A stretch of DNA of 64,000 bases from Clostridiales bacterium (GTDB lineage: Bacteria > Bacillota > Clostridia > Oscillospirales > Oscillospiraceae), in contig JAHZGF010000004.1 in the NCBI GenBank assembly GCA_019420945.1, positions 51,463 to 115,462 of the forward strand, in the 5' to 3' direction. A program made the position numbers and the translations under genes. Shown here in pieces: positions 1 to 7,777 of this stretch. Positions within the stretch are counted from its first letter, which is position 1; each line of letters opens with the position of its first letter. A model generated the notes under the pieces. The model ran no database searches. It was not told the DNA's origin and saw nothing but the letters and a program-made list of their open reading frames with translations.

Positions 1-2
1 CC

Positions 3-110
3 ACCCTGCTCATGTATGAAATAATGGCGAAAGAAATGGGCATATCTCTGCACTGTCCAAACTATATTGATATTTCACGGCTTCGCCCGGAGAAAGGACA
101 AAAAAGATGA
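3..110 (+). CDS. 5'-truncated phage protein, C-terminal end only
   Basis: Only the last 35 codons are in the window; the frame is open from base 3 to a TGA at 108-110. The residues visible (EIMAKEMG, then CPNYIDISR) show no recognisable domain. The stop overlaps the ATG of the next gene (ATGA at 107-110), so it is translationally coupled to the early operon. No function can be assigned from this fragment. Confidence 0.6.
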   Translation, partial: TLLMYEIMAKEMGISLHCPNYIDISRLRPEKGQKR

Positions 111-298
111 CGCTTCATGAAAAAATTGTTCTCTCTGCTTACACCGGCATTTTGATGTGCGACATGTCCGAGGTTCACCGGTATATCGAAAAACTCCTCG
201 GCAGGCCGGTCTGGACGCATGAACTGGCCAGCGAGGCTCTGTGGTCCGAAATTAAGGAGAAAGCGAAGCCTGATTTTCACAAAATCATCGAGCCATAG
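107..298 (+). CDS. Small phage hypothetical protein (63 aa)
   Basis: The gene starts inside the stop of the preceding frame, the coupling typical of phage early operons. The 63-aa product has a mixed hydrophobic and charged composition with a conserved-looking ELASEALWSEIKEKA helix and no membrane segment or Cys cluster. It resembles short uncharacterised early proteins of Firmicutes phages. I do not recognise a function. Confidence 0.7.
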   Translation: MTLHEKIVLSAYTGILMCDMSEVHRYIEKLLGRPVWTHELASEALWSEIKEKAKPDFHKIIEP

Positions 299-309
299 GA
301 GGGGTTCCA

Positions 310-498
310 ATGCGAAAGCTCAATTCTGGCGACAAGCTCTATGTTTGCGATCGTAAGCGATGCGGCGACCGGTGTCACTATCCTGATTGCCGGCATACCA
401 CTGATATTTCCCATGCAATCAATGCTCTAACCTTCCCCAACGGCTTTGAGAAGGTGGAGCACAACGGCAACGTCTATTTTGTGGAGAGGGAGGATTGA
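310..498 (+). CDS. Small Cys-rich protein, probable zinc binder (62 aa)
   Basis: The ATG at 310 follows an AGGAGG-type site at 298-303. Residues 13-28 hold four cysteines spaced C-x4-C-x3-C-x4-C followed by a His, which looks like a compact metal-binding knuckle. The remainder is a short alpha/beta stretch (YFVERED end). It may bind nucleic acid or a host protein, but nothing in the sequence decides this. It is one of several Cys-pair microproteins in this array. Confidence 0.7.
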   Translation: MRKLNSGDKLYVCDRKRCGDRCHYPDCRHTTDISHAINALTFPNGFEKVEHNGNVYFVERED

Positions 499-627
499 TA
501 TTTTGACCTTTAGCGTATTTTGGATGAAATTGTCGAGCCAATCAACCAAAAGATCATCATCGACCAACTCGCCGCCAGAATACCGCATACTGACCAAGCA
601 ACTACACACGAAAAGGAGCATTCTACC

Positions 628-972
628 ATGACAATCAATGAATACCAGGCGCTTGCGCTGCGCACGGAGTCACGCATCACCACCGACCCCGTCCCTTATA
701 TTCGCGTTCTGGAAGGGCTTATGGGCCTGAACGGAGAAGCCGGCGAGGCCATTGACCTGATGAAGAAAGTGCTGTTCCAAGGCCACGAGTTCGACCGGGA
801 GCACATGGCCAAAGAACTGGGCGACATTGCCTGGTATCTGGCTGTCAGCGCTGACGCCATTGGCTACGACCTGGAGAGCATCCTGCAAATGAATGTGGAT
901 AAGCTCAAGGCGCGGTATCCGGACGGTTTCAGCACGGAGCAGAGCCTGCATCGCAGCGCCAATGATATTTAG
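628..972 (+). CDS. MazG-like nucleotide pyrophosphohydrolase
   Basis: The 114-aa product has the MazG fold signature: a GLNGEAGEA motif near residue 32 and KELGDIAWYL near residue 60, which supply the acidic Mg-binding residues (E-x-x-E and E-x-x-D). Members hydrolyse nucleoside triphosphates to monophosphates; phage versions are thought to alter nucleotide or alarmone pools. I place the start at ATG 628, which has an AAAAGGAG site at 611-618. The frame is open upstream to 520, but that extension has no ribosome site and no family similarity. It lies beside other nucleotide-related genes. Confidence 0.85.
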   Translation: MTINEYQALALRTESRITTDPVPYIRVLEGLMGLNGEAGEAIDLMKKVLFQGHEFDREHMAKELGDIAWYLAVSADAIGYDLESILQMNVDKLKARYPDGFSTEQSLHRSANDI

Positions 973-983
973 GAGGCACCGCC

Positions 984-1148
984 ATGAGCATCCAAGATGA
1001 CTACCTGTTTGTCCGGTTTGACAAATACTGCAAAACCTGCAAGCATGAGAAGCTGGAGGAAAACGAACCGCCCTGCGACGAGTGTCTGGAGCATCCAGTA
1101 AACCTGCACTCGCATAAACCCGTTTGCTACGAGGGTACGGATGAGTAA
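984..1148 (+). CDS. Zinc-ribbon-like microprotein (54 aa)
   Basis: This gene follows a perfect AGGAGG at 971-976, with ATG at 984. The protein contains two cysteine pairs, C16-x2-C19 and C31-x2-C34, the spacing of a small zinc ribbon, with a DEYLFVRFD-type beta start before them (DDYLFVRFD). No further domain is present. The function is unknown; zinc-dependent binding to nucleic acid or protein is plausible from the ligand pattern only. Confidence 0.75.
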   Translation: MSIQDDYLFVRFDKYCKTCKHEKLEENEPPCDECLEHPVNLHSHKPVCYEGTDE

Positions 1149-1195
1149 GAAAGACCGTTCCGTAGCATACACCACTTAAAACACAGGAGGGCAAC

Positions 1196-1396
1196 ATGGC
1201 ACAAAAGCGAATCAGGATGGTTCAGCGTGATATTTTGAACGATCGGCTGCGGCTTCTCTACGACGACGGAACGCAAGGTGTTCTGGAGTATGGGGAAGCC
1301 GTTTCCCGTTCCAAGGCGCCTGCCATCATCAAACCGAACGACTTTGTTGGGCTGACGCTCAAGCAGGCCAAACTGAAACTTGGCATCAAGAATTGA
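1196..1396 (+). CDS. Phage hypothetical protein (66 aa)
   Basis: Preceded by AGGAGGGCAAC and starting at ATG 1196, this basic 66-aa protein has an N-terminal beta-rich part (NDRLRLLYDDG) and a C-terminal helix rich in lysine. It has no Cys pairs or membrane segment. A GATATT word lies in its coding sequence at 1229. I recognise no family. Confidence 0.7.
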   Translation: MAQKRIRMVQRDILNDRLRLLYDDGTQGVLEYGEAVSRSKAPAIIKPNDFVGLTLKQAKLKLGIKN

Positions 1397-1406
1397 GGTG
1401 CGGCCC

Positions 1407-2303
1407 GTGAGTTACCAATACGATTTATATTTACAAAAGCACAAGGCCAACGTGAAAAAGGGTTTTGACTGGCTTCAGACCAACATGCCCTGGCTCTTTG
1501 AGGGGAAACCGGACGCTGCTTGGCAGACCGAGTTCGAGCATGATGCGTCCAAATCAAAGCCGGATGAGTACGAGGCCTATGACGCTTATTTCTATGGAGG
1601 CAACCGCTCCTATGCTGTTGTCCAGGCGTTCCAAAGAGCCTGGCTCCTGCACATCCACCGCAATCCCCATCACTGGCAGCACTGGGTTCTAATCAACGAT
1701 GACCCCGGTGAAGGCGAAGTCCTGCTGGAGATGCCTTACAATTATATTATTGAGATGATCTGCGACTGGTGGGCCTTCAGCTGGGCGGAAGGTAATCTGA
1801 GCGAGATCTTCTCGTGGTATGATGAACATAAGGACTATATCAAACTGAACCCGAAGACCCGCGAAACCGTGGAAGATATTCTCTGGGAACTCCGGGGACG
1901 GCTTGGATTTAATGTCCTTGCTCATCATGGCGTCAAAGGTCAGAAGTGGGGCGTTCGTAATGGGCCGCCGTATCCGCTTGATAAAAGCAAGAAGTCTGGT
2001 AGAATAGTAACAAAAACCATCAAAGGACATGCTGGACCAACTAAACAGGACGAACCCGACAGTGTCGTTGATCACATTTCTTCTGATGGAAAAGTGAAAA
2101 CACGCGCATTTTACGATGGTGACGGATGGAAAGTTTCAGAAATACACACGAGCGATCATGGTAATCCCAAACACCATTCGTATGGAAGTCATGGCGAGCA
2201 CATTCATTATTATGAGTGGGATCGTGAAACCGGAAAACGAATTAGTAGCACTCAGGAAGAGATACCGGAGGATTTAAGGAAGGAGAATGATGATATTTTA
2301 TGA
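1407..2303 (+). CDS. DUF5662-like protein with an internal HHGVKGQKWGVR tag
   Basis: The GTG at 1407, with GAGGTG at 1395-1400, is the likely start of a 298-aa product. Residues about 10-160 match the DUF5662 pattern (FEHDASKSKPDEYEAYDAYF, then HIHRNPHHWQHW), a family of unknown function common in phages. At about residues 172-191 it carries HHGVKGQKWGVRNGPPYPL, a peptide also seen in late proteins of this window (15.9, 16.5, 19.1 and 19.7 kb). The roughly 105 residues after it are His- and Asp-rich (HGEHIHYYEWDRETGKR) with no family I can name. Two modules joined by the tag suggest a delivered or packaged protein; this is inference. Confidence 0.75.
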   Translation: MSYQYDLYLQKHKANVKKGFDWLQTNMPWLFEGKPDAAWQTEFEHDASKSKPDEYEAYDAYFYGGNRSYAVVQAFQRAWLLHIHRNPHHWQHWVLINDDPGEGEVLLEMPYNYIIEMICDWWAFSWAEGNLSEIFSWYDEHKDYIKLNPKTRETVEDILWELRGRLGFNVLAHHGVKGQKWGVRNGPPYPLDKSKKSGRIVTKTIKGHAGPTKQDEPDSVVDHISSDGKVKTRAFYDGDGWKVSEIHTSDHGNPKHHSYGSHGEHIHYYEWDRETGKRISSTQEEIPEDLRKENDDIL

Positions 2304-2536
2304 CTTTAGAAGAGTTTGTAGCGATTCTGAGCGATGAGTATGCCACGGCCGAGTTTGAGTACAACGGCAAGCGATGTGGCATCGAGCCAGAAACCAGCGA
2401 TTCAAATACCACCTATGCGATGTGGTATGGCGAGGTGTGGAAAGACTACGACAACATTGACGATCTTCTTTCGGACGGGTTCTTTGATGGAGAATCTCTC
2501 CAGGATATTTTCCCGTCGATCGACGTCTGGTTCTAA
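2300..2536 (+). CDS. Acidic phage hypothetical protein (78 aa)
   Basis: The ATG overlaps the TGA of the tagged DUF5662 gene (ATGA), so the two are coupled. The product is strongly acidic with many Asp and aromatic residues (DYDNIDDLLSDGFFDGESL), a composition typical of small phage proteins that bind host factors or mimic DNA. That parallel is only compositional; no family is recognised. Confidence 0.7.
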   Translation: MTLEEFVAILSDEYATAEFEYNGKRCGIEPETSDSNTTYAMWYGEVWKDYDNIDDLLSDGFFDGESLQDIFPSIDVWF

Positions 2537-2560
2537 ATCTCGCAGGAAAGGAGAAAAACT

Positions 2561-3763
2561 GTGATAACAATTCAAGGGCAATACAACACTGCTATTTGCT
2601 ACACCAATGAGCTGGAAGGAGCGGCTCGGGAGCAGATTCAAGCTGTTTGTGACCGGCCTGAGTTTGCAGGCTGTAAAATCCGCATTATGCCCGATGTCCA
2701 TGCGGGTAAAGGCTGTACCATCGGCACCACTATGACCATTCAGGACAAGATCGTCCCCGGTATGGTAGGCGTGGATATTGGCTGTGGTATTGAAACTGTG
2801 GAACTGGCCGAACGCGAGATTGACTTCGCCAAGCTGGATGCGCTGATTCGGGAGAAGATTCCCTACGGCCGAGAAATCCGCGATATTCCCCATCCTCTCA
2901 ATTCGGAAATCGACTTGACCCAGCTCCGTTGTGCCGACCAGGTCAATCTTGACCGAGCAGTTCACAGCATCGGCTCTTTGGGAGGCGGTAACCACTTTAT
3001 TGAGGTAGACCAAGCCGGGGACGGGCGGCTGTTTCTCGTGATTCACTCCGGGAGCCGACATCTCGGAACGGAAGTGGCCGACTATTATCAAAACGAAGGC
3101 CGCCGGGCACTCTGGGGCGGAGCCCGTCATCAGATTCAGGAGACCATTGCCCAGTTGAAAGCGGAGGGGCGTTTCCAGGAAATTCAGAAGACCATTACGG
3201 CGCTGAAGAAAGAGCACGTGTTGGATATTCCGAAAGACCTGGCCTATGTGGAGGGTAAGTTGTTCGACGACTACATCCACGACATGAAGTTGACCCAGCG
3301 CTTCGCCGTTCTGAACCGAAAAGCTATGGCGGACATCATCGTGTCCGGGATGGGATTCACGATTACGGACGAATTCACCACCATCCATAATTATATTGAT
3401 ACGGACGCCATGATCCTTCGCAAAGGCTCCGTTTCTGCCAAAGCTGGCGAAAAGCTGCTCATCCCCATCAACATGCGTGACGGAAGCCTGATCTGCATTG
3501 GCAAGGGAAATGAAGAGTGGAACTGCTCCGCTCCGCATGGCGCGGGAAGACTGATGAGCCGGCGAGCTGCGCTCAATACGTTGTCTATGGAAACCTTCCG
3601 GTCGGAAATGGAAGGCATCTATACGACCTGTGTGGTGCCGGATACGTTGGACGAATCTCCCATGGCGTATAAGAGCATGGATGAGATTATCGCACAAATC
3701 GGCCCCACAGCGGACATTGTGGAGCGTATTCGCCCGGTCTACAACTTCAAAGCCTCGGATTAA
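2561..3763 (+). CDS. rtcB: RtcB-type RNA ligase
   Basis: The 400-aa protein begins at GTG 2561 with GGAAAGGAG upstream. It has the RtcB signatures: PDVHAGKG near residue 47, GVDIGCG around residue 72 (Cys75 as metal ligand), GGNHFIEV with His145, HSGSRHLG, and PHGAGR with His326, the residue that carries GMP in the family. RtcB joins RNA 2',3'-cyclic phosphate or 3'-phosphate ends to 5'-OH ends. In a phage it could repair tRNAs cut by host anticodon nucleases; that role is inference. All key residues are present and the length is normal for the short bacterial form. A terminator follows at 3784-3819. Confidence 0.93.
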   Translation: MITIQGQYNTAICYTNELEGAAREQIQAVCDRPEFAGCKIRIMPDVHAGKGCTIGTTMTIQDKIVPGMVGVDIGCGIETVELAEREIDFAKLDALIREKIPYGREIRDIPHPLNSEIDLTQLRCADQVNLDRAVHSIGSLGGGNHFIEVDQAGDGRLFLVIHSGSRHLGTEVADYYQNEGRRALWGGARHQIQETIAQLKAEGRFQEIQKTITALKKEHVLDIPKDLAYVEGKLFDDYIHDMKLTQRFAVLNRKAMADIIVSGMGFTITDEFTTIHNYIDTDAMILRKGSVSAKAGEKLLIPINMRDGSLICIGKGNEEWNCSAPHGAGRLMSRRAALNTLSMETFRSEMEGIYTTCVVPDTLDESPMAYKSMDEIIAQIGPTADIVERIRPVYNFKASD

Positions 3764-3783
3764 ACAAAATACGAAAAAAAAAG

Positions 3784-3826
3784 AATGCCTCGAATTGTGT
3801 AACAGCAGTTCGGGGCATTTATATTT
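3784..3826 (+). terminator. Rho-independent terminator after rtcB
   Basis: Arms at 3784-3794 and 3809-3819 pair over 11 bp with one G-T wobble, followed by the T-rich TATATTTT. It separates rtcB from the zinc-ribbon gene at 3843. Confidence 0.75.
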
Positions 3827-3842
3827 TCTGGAAAGGAGCGAC

Positions 3843-4067
3843 ATGAAAGGGATTTATCAGAGTGTGCCCGACTGCATCGCTTGTATGAATTTGGGGTGGG
3901 CTCCCGAAGGAGCCTGTTCGGGATGCCTCAGATTGGCAAAAGAGCGCGCCGAAGAGGTTGATATTTTACAGCTCGGCGTTGGTCTCTTCGCAGACAAGGC
4001 CGTTATCAAGAAAACGAACGGAGCACTGGCAACCGTTCCGATGAGCGAACTCACCATTATCGATTGA
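3843..4067 (+). CDS. Zinc-ribbon protein (74 aa)
   Basis: The start is ATG 3843 after AAAGGAGCG. Two Cys pairs, C-x2-C near residue 11 and C-x2-C near residue 27, form a likely zinc ribbon at the N-terminus, followed by a beta-rich tail (LFADKAVIKKTNG). The open frame extends upstream but crosses the terminator, so the longer form is unlikely. Function unknown. Confidence 0.75.
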   Translation: MKGIYQSVPDCIACMNLGWAPEGACSGCLRLAKERAEEVDILQLGVGLFADKAVIKKTNGALATVPMSELTIID

Positions 4068-4090
4068 TATTTTGAAAAGGAGAAAACACC

Positions 4091-5137
4091 ATGAACGAAA
4101 TGAATGCAAATGCGGTCGAAACCAAGGAACCCGAGAACGCTACGGCGTCTACCCCTCCGAAGATCATTGCTGTGGACTTCGATGGCTGTCTTGCGGTCAA
4201 CAAGTGGCCGGAGGTGGGAGAGCCCATCTGGAAGAACATCAATCGGCTGAAAGAGGAGCAGGCCAATGGTACCAAGGTCATCCTCTGGACCAACCGTGTC
4301 GGCGAGCCCCTGGAGAAGGCTGTGAGCTTCTGCAAGGAGCATGATATTCACTTGGACGCAGTCAATGAGAACCTGTCTGAGATCGTCGAGGCCTTTGGCG
4401 GGGACTGCCGGAAGGTCTTTGCCAATGAGTATTGGGATGACCGGGCGGTGCTGATGGACGAAGAGGAAAACCGCTGGGCCTCTCAGGAGGTCGAGATGGC
4501 CTGTCAGCGGGAAAAAGAGGCTTCGGAGGATACGGATGACTGGGACTATGGCGTGGCCTGCTACAAGAGCGCTCTGAGGGCCTACGAGTGCCTTTACAGG
4601 GATGGTCACAGCGGTTTCAGCATCCAGATCACCAAGAGCATTCTGAACCGTCTGATCGACGGCAAGTGCCTGACGCCCATTGAGGACACTCCTGATATTT
4701 GGAGCGACATCACCAGTGAGTGCAACTGGAAAGAAGGATATCAGCAGTACCAGTGCAAGCGCATGTCCTCCCTGTTCAAGGAAGTTGCTCCGGATGGCAC
4801 AGCCACCTATTCCGATACCGAACGGGTCTGCGGCATAAACATCAATGCTCCGAATGCGGCCTTCAGCAATGGCTTCATGACCCGGCTCGTGGATAAGATC
4901 TTCCCCATCACCATGCCCTATCTGCCTGCCGGCAAGAAGTATCGCGTGTTTTCGGAGGACTTCCTGGTCGATCCTAAGAACGGCGACTACGATACAGTTG
5001 GCTACCATTATATTCTTACGCCCGATGACAAGAAGGTGGAGCTTAACCGCTACTTCAAGGAAGAGGACGGCAAGATGGTCCAGATTGAAAAGGCCGAATA
5101 TGAGGAGCGGAAGGCGAAGCGGGTGACCAAGAAATGA
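4091..5137 (+). CDS. HAD-like phosphatase domain protein (348 aa)
   Basis: The N-terminal part carries a HAD-superfamily start, IAVDFDGCLA near residue 27 (nucleophile Asp and the Asp two residues on), then VILWTNR as motif II and a later YWDDRAV acidic motif. HAD enzymes remove phosphate from small molecules or nucleic acid ends. The C-terminal 200 residues (from about DTDDWDYGVACY) have no domain I can name and include a DPKNGDYDTVGYHYI beta region. It lies next to rtcB, so a role in end processing is possible but unproven. The stop overlaps the next ATG. Confidence 0.75.
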   Translation: MNEMNANAVETKEPENATASTPPKIIAVDFDGCLAVNKWPEVGEPIWKNINRLKEEQANGTKVILWTNRVGEPLEKAVSFCKEHDIHLDAVNENLSEIVEAFGGDCRKVFANEYWDDRAVLMDEEENRWASQEVEMACQREKEASEDTDDWDYGVACYKSALRAYECLYRDGHSGFSIQITKSILNRLIDGKCLTPIEDTPDIWSDITSECNWKEGYQQYQCKRMSSLFKEVAPDGTATYSDTERVCGININAPNAAFSNGFMTRLVDKIFPITMPYLPAGKKYRVFSEDFLVDPKNGDYDTVGYHYILTPDDKKVELNRYFKEEDGKMVQIEKAEYEERKAKRVTKK

Positions 5138-5253
5138 AAAACGGCTGGGATGATATTCTAAGGTTCATCTTCAACTTGGTCACTGTTCTGGCCATCCTCG
5201 GCGTTCTATTCCTTGTAAAACTTCTGTTCGACTTTTTGAGGTGGATTCTATGA
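5134..5253 (+). CDS. Single-span membrane microprotein (39 aa)
   Basis: The ATG at 5134 overlaps the stop of the HAD gene. The 39 residues are almost all hydrophobic from position 9 to 32, a single transmembrane helix, with an R-W near the C-terminus. The stop in turn overlaps the next ATG at 5250, so it sits in a coupled run. The function is unknown; small phage membrane proteins of this kind are sometimes superinfection-exclusion or lysis modifiers. Confidence 0.65.
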   Translation: MKNGWDDILRFIFNLVTVLAILGVLFLVKLLFDFLRWIL

Positions 5254-5426
5254 AAAATTTCGACACTATGCTGGTGGGATTTGACCACAGCCACGGCGAC
5301 CCTGCGGTATTGATCGTTGGGAGGAAAGCACCTGGCGATAATGTTCGCATCATCAATCAGTTCCAAGGCAAAGAGGCGGAAGAGCTGTACCGGAAACTGG
5401 TCGGAGAGGAGGATAAAAATGATTGA
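5250..5426 (+). CDS. Phage hypothetical protein (58 aa)
   Basis: It starts at ATG 5250, overlapping the stop before it, with GAGGTGG at 5238-5244 as ribosome site. The product has a beta-rich core (MLVGFDHSHGDPAVLIVGRK) and an acidic helical end. No motif or family is recognised. It overlaps the next gene by 8 bases. Confidence 0.7.
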   Translation: MKNFDTMLVGFDHSHGDPAVLIVGRKAPGDNVRIINQFQGKEAEELYRKLVGEEDKND

Positions 5427-5745
5427 GAAAAGACTGGGTAAAATTGACTTTGTCGAGTTTGGTAGTATGAAAGATTACCCGTTTCAGCTGGGGCTCCAAC
5501 TCGGTTTCTCGATGTCTGGCAGTGGCGTCATGGATGGTGGCAAATACACTGTAAACATGTCTCCAGACTGCCACTGGGAAATTGGAACTCGTCATACCAA
5601 TCTTGCGGAATCCCTCGACCGCGTGGCAAAAATCCTCAATGATGCGAAGGTGAATTATATTTCCGAGCTGTTGGGGAAGCCCGTTGAAGTAACTTTGGAA
5701 GATGGTATGTTCAAGGAATTCCGGATTCTTACGGAGGTCCTTTGA
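5419..5745 (+). CDS. Phage hypothetical protein (108 aa)
   Basis: The ATG at 5419 has GGAGAGGAGG upstream; the open frame before it overlaps the neighbour and is not needed. The sequence is alpha/beta with a central SPDCHWEIGTRH segment and a C-terminal helix. It has no membrane segment and no known domain. A GATATT word lies across its stop codon region at 5744. Confidence 0.7.
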   Translation: MIEKRLGKIDFVEFGSMKDYPFQLGLQLGFSMSGSGVMDGGKYTVNMSPDCHWEIGTRHTNLAESLDRVAKILNDAKVNYISELLGKPVEVTLEDGMFKEFRILTEVL

Positions 5746-5764
5746 TATTTTGAAGGGAGAACAC

Positions 5765-6061
5765 ATGAAACGCATTTACGTTGGCACACTCTTGTGCATT
5801 ATTTTGTCGTTGGGACTTTTGACCGGATGTGACCAAGGCGTCGCTCGCTCTCTCGGTGGCGATATGACATTAGAACTTGAACCCGGGCAAAAACTGGAGA
5901 TGATTACCTGGAAAGAGGATTCCTTGTGGTATTTGACCAGACCCATGCGGGATGACGAGGAGCCTGAAACCCACACGTTTCAGCAATCGTCTGAATTCGG
6001 CGTGTTTGAGGGGACCGTAACCATCGTCGAATCTGTTGTCGAAGGAGAAAACGCATCATGA
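5765..6061 (+). CDS. Predicted phage lipoprotein (98 aa)
   Basis: From ATG 5765 the protein begins with a lipoprotein signal: MKR, a hydrophobic core, then LLTGC with Cys at residue 21 as the lipid-attachment site. The mature part is acidic and beta-rich. A lipoprotein made in an early phage operon could act at the cell surface, for example in superinfection exclusion, but this is inference. Its stop overlaps the next ATG at 6058. Confidence 0.75.
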   Translation: MKRIYVGTLLCIILSLGLLTGCDQGVARSLGGDMTLELEPGQKLEMITWKEDSLWYLTRPMRDDEEPETHTFQQSSEFGVFEGTVTIVESVVEGENAS

Positions 6062-6588
6062 CTATTTATGTTTCAGGAAGACAATCGGGCAAAACCACAT
6101 TTCTGATTCGGCAATCCGCAGATACAGGCGCGGTCATTGTGGCGCCGACCTGCCAGATGGCGAGATACATCGATAGTATGGCTCGCGACCTTGGTTTGCA
6201 GATTCCTCCGCCCGTTACTGTCGCCGATTGGATTCGAGGCCTGGTTCGTCAGCCTAAAGACCATGACAAAACCTACCTGGTGGATGAGCTGCAAATGGCT
6301 CTACATCAACTGAATGTCAAAGCGGCAACGATTGATAAAAATCATGAGGAGATGGTTCGTATGTTTGGAGTAAAGGAAACCCGCTGTACCAGATGCAGCC
6401 ATAGGGACGTGTGCCAGTACAAGTCGGAGTATCTGGCGGCACAAACTGCTGTGGATGAGGTAAGCGTCCGCCGACCCTCAAAGGATGACGAGTCTATCAG
6501 CAGCATTCGCCTGCATGATATTCCCTGGATCGAGCCGGTGGAGTTGAAATGCACATACTTCCGCCAGGACACAGGGGCAATTCGATAA
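6058..6588 (+). CDS. Small P-loop NTPase-like protein with Cys cluster
   Basis: The 176-aa protein has a Walker A-like GRQSGKTT at residues 7-14 and a Walker B-like TYLVDELQ near residue 74. A C-x2-C-x5-C cluster at about residues 110-120 may bind zinc. The region around Walker A and B resembles the first half of phage SF2 or terminase-like ATPases, but the protein is too short for a full helicase or terminase. It probably binds nucleotide; substrate unknown. Confidence 0.65.
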   Translation: MTIYVSGRQSGKTTFLIRQSADTGAVIVAPTCQMARYIDSMARDLGLQIPPPVTVADWIRGLVRQPKDHDKTYLVDELQMALHQLNVKAATIDKNHEEMVRMFGVKETRCTRCSHRDVCQYKSEYLAAQTAVDEVSVRRPSKDDESISSIRLHDIPWIEPVELKCTYFRQDTGAIR

Positions 6589-6612
6589 CTACTATTCGGG
6601 AGGAATAAACCA

Positions 6613-6987
6613 ATGAACAAAAAAGTGATGCGCCATAAGGCGATCTGCGACGAGCTGAACAGCTTGTACGAACGAAAGAACCATGACTACGGCGACAGCT
6701 TCCATCAGACCTTTGTAGAGGAGGGACTGGCTATGACCCGGATTCGGCTGGGAGACAAGTTCTCCCGATTTAAGACCCTCTCCCGCCTCTCTGCAAATGA
6801 CGCCGGTCAGCAGCAGGTTACGGACGAATCCATTCGGGACACCCTGATGGATCTGGCCAACTACGCCATCATGACCATTCTGGAGATGGATGAGGAGAAA
6901 GGGATGGAAACGCCCGACCCCAATGCTGCCTCTATGGCGATTGGTGCTTGCTCAGCCCGCAGTGATATTCGGGCCGGTCTTCGCTGA
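6613..6987 (+). CDS. Nmad1/DUF1599-type nucleotide-modification protein
   Basis: This 124-aa product matches the DUF1599 / nucleotide modification associated domain 1 pattern: ERKNHDYGDSF near residue 21, IRLGDKFSRFKTL near residue 42 and DTLMDLANYAIM near residue 78. The family is all-helical and found in phages that handle modified nucleotides. With the MazG-like protein at 628 it points to manipulation of the nucleotide pool. It has an AGGAGG-type ribosome site. Confidence 0.8.
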   Translation: MNKKVMRHKAICDELNSLYERKNHDYGDSFHQTFVEEGLAMTRIRLGDKFSRFKTLSRLSANDAGQQQVTDESIRDTLMDLANYAIMTILEMDEEKGMETPDPNAASMAIGACSARSDIRAGLR

Positions 6988-7013
6988 AACCAACGGAATG
7001 ATGGGAGACAGCT

Positions 7014-7352
7014 ATGCAGGTCAAGAAAGCCGGAGGAAAGGTGTACGGGGCCGTACTTACCGCAGCGGAGAAGAAAGCCATGGACTTGGAGATCCAGCGG
7101 GAGCTGGCAGAGTACGACCGAAAGCATATCGCCGAGATCGACGCGACTATTTTATGGGTGCTGCATGAGCAATTCGGGTTCGGGGCTCAGCGGCTCCGAA
7201 CTTATTACGACGCCTTCCACGACCGTATCAAAGAATTGGTCAGCCGCTATGAGATGGAGGATCAGGATGATATTTGGCTCTGCACTCAGATGCTGAAGAG
7301 AATCGGCGTCGATGTGGAGGCGTGGCACAAGGAGAGTGAGCATGGGACTTGA
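7014..7352 (+). CDS. Phage hypothetical helical protein (112 aa)
   Basis: The product is a charged, mostly helical protein (ELAEYDRKHIAEIDATILWVLHEQFGFG) of a type common in Firmicutes phages but without known function. Start ATG 7014 is close behind the Nmad1 gene. It overlaps the next gene by 11 bases, consistent with one transcript. Confidence 0.7.
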   Translation: MQVKKAGGKVYGAVLTAAEKKAMDLEIQRELAEYDRKHIAEIDATILWVLHEQFGFGAQRLRTYYDAFHDRIKELVSRYEMEDQDDIWLCTQMLKRIGVDVEAWHKESEHGT

Positions 7353-7638
7353 TGATTTTGGAAGAACAGTACGGAACATCCGCTTAGTCAGGGCGCTCCT
7401 GCTCTATGACATGGCAAAGGACCTTGATATTTCATCGGCTGAGCTGTCTGCCATCGAGTGCGGGAGAAAACCTGTTCCCGATTGGTTCGTCTCCAAGCTG
7501 CAAGAAAAATACGGCATCAGCGACATGCACGCTCAATCGCTTATCAAATTTATGAAGGAACGGGGTGACAGTGATTGTCCTGGAACGACCGAAAAAACGC
7601 AGAGGGATATTCTGACCCGACCGCCTATCAGGCCCTGA
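7342..7638 (+). CDS. HTH (XRE-like) DNA-binding protein
   Basis: From ATG 7342 (AAGGAGAG upstream) the 98-aa protein shows a helix-turn-helix of the XRE type, TVRNIRLVRALLLYDMAKDLDISSAELSAIE in outline, residues 9-40. It lacks a dimerisation or cleavage domain, so it is likely a small regulator of phage genes. It overlaps the next gene by 64 bases in another frame. Confidence 0.7.
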   Translation: MGLDDFGRTVRNIRLVRALLLYDMAKDLDISSAELSAIECGRKPVPDWFVSKLQEKYGISDMHAQSLIKFMKERGDSDCPGTTEKTQRDILTRPPIRP

Positions 7639-7772
7639 AGAACATTGAGACCGAGGAGGAACGGTTCCACAAGCTGCTCCATATGATCTTTGATATTTGC
7701 GCTTTGTCGGACTTCGAGATCGAGGGGCGGATCGTTCTTGTGGATAAGCGTTCCGGCAAGGTTTGGAGGTGA
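7575..7772 (+). CDS. Phage hypothetical protein (65 aa), TTG start
   Basis: The best start is TTG 7575, since the frame has no ATG before residue 39 and the N-terminus (SWNDRKNAEGYSDPTAY) looks complete and like conserved phage proteins of about 65 residues. Upstream GTG codons at 7565 and 7571 are in another frame that ends after 16 codons. The middle FHKLLHMIFDI and FEIEGRIVL segments are the recognisable core. Function unknown. Confidence 0.7.
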   Translation: MSWNDRKNAEGYSDPTAYQALKNIETEEERFHKLLHMIFDICALSDFEIEGRIVLVDKRSGKVWR

Positions 7773-7777
7773 GTGGA

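Noticed and set aside
520..627. 36-codon N-terminal extension of the MazG-like protein
   Set aside because: ATG 628 has a good ribosome site and the family begins there; the upstream codons show no similarity.
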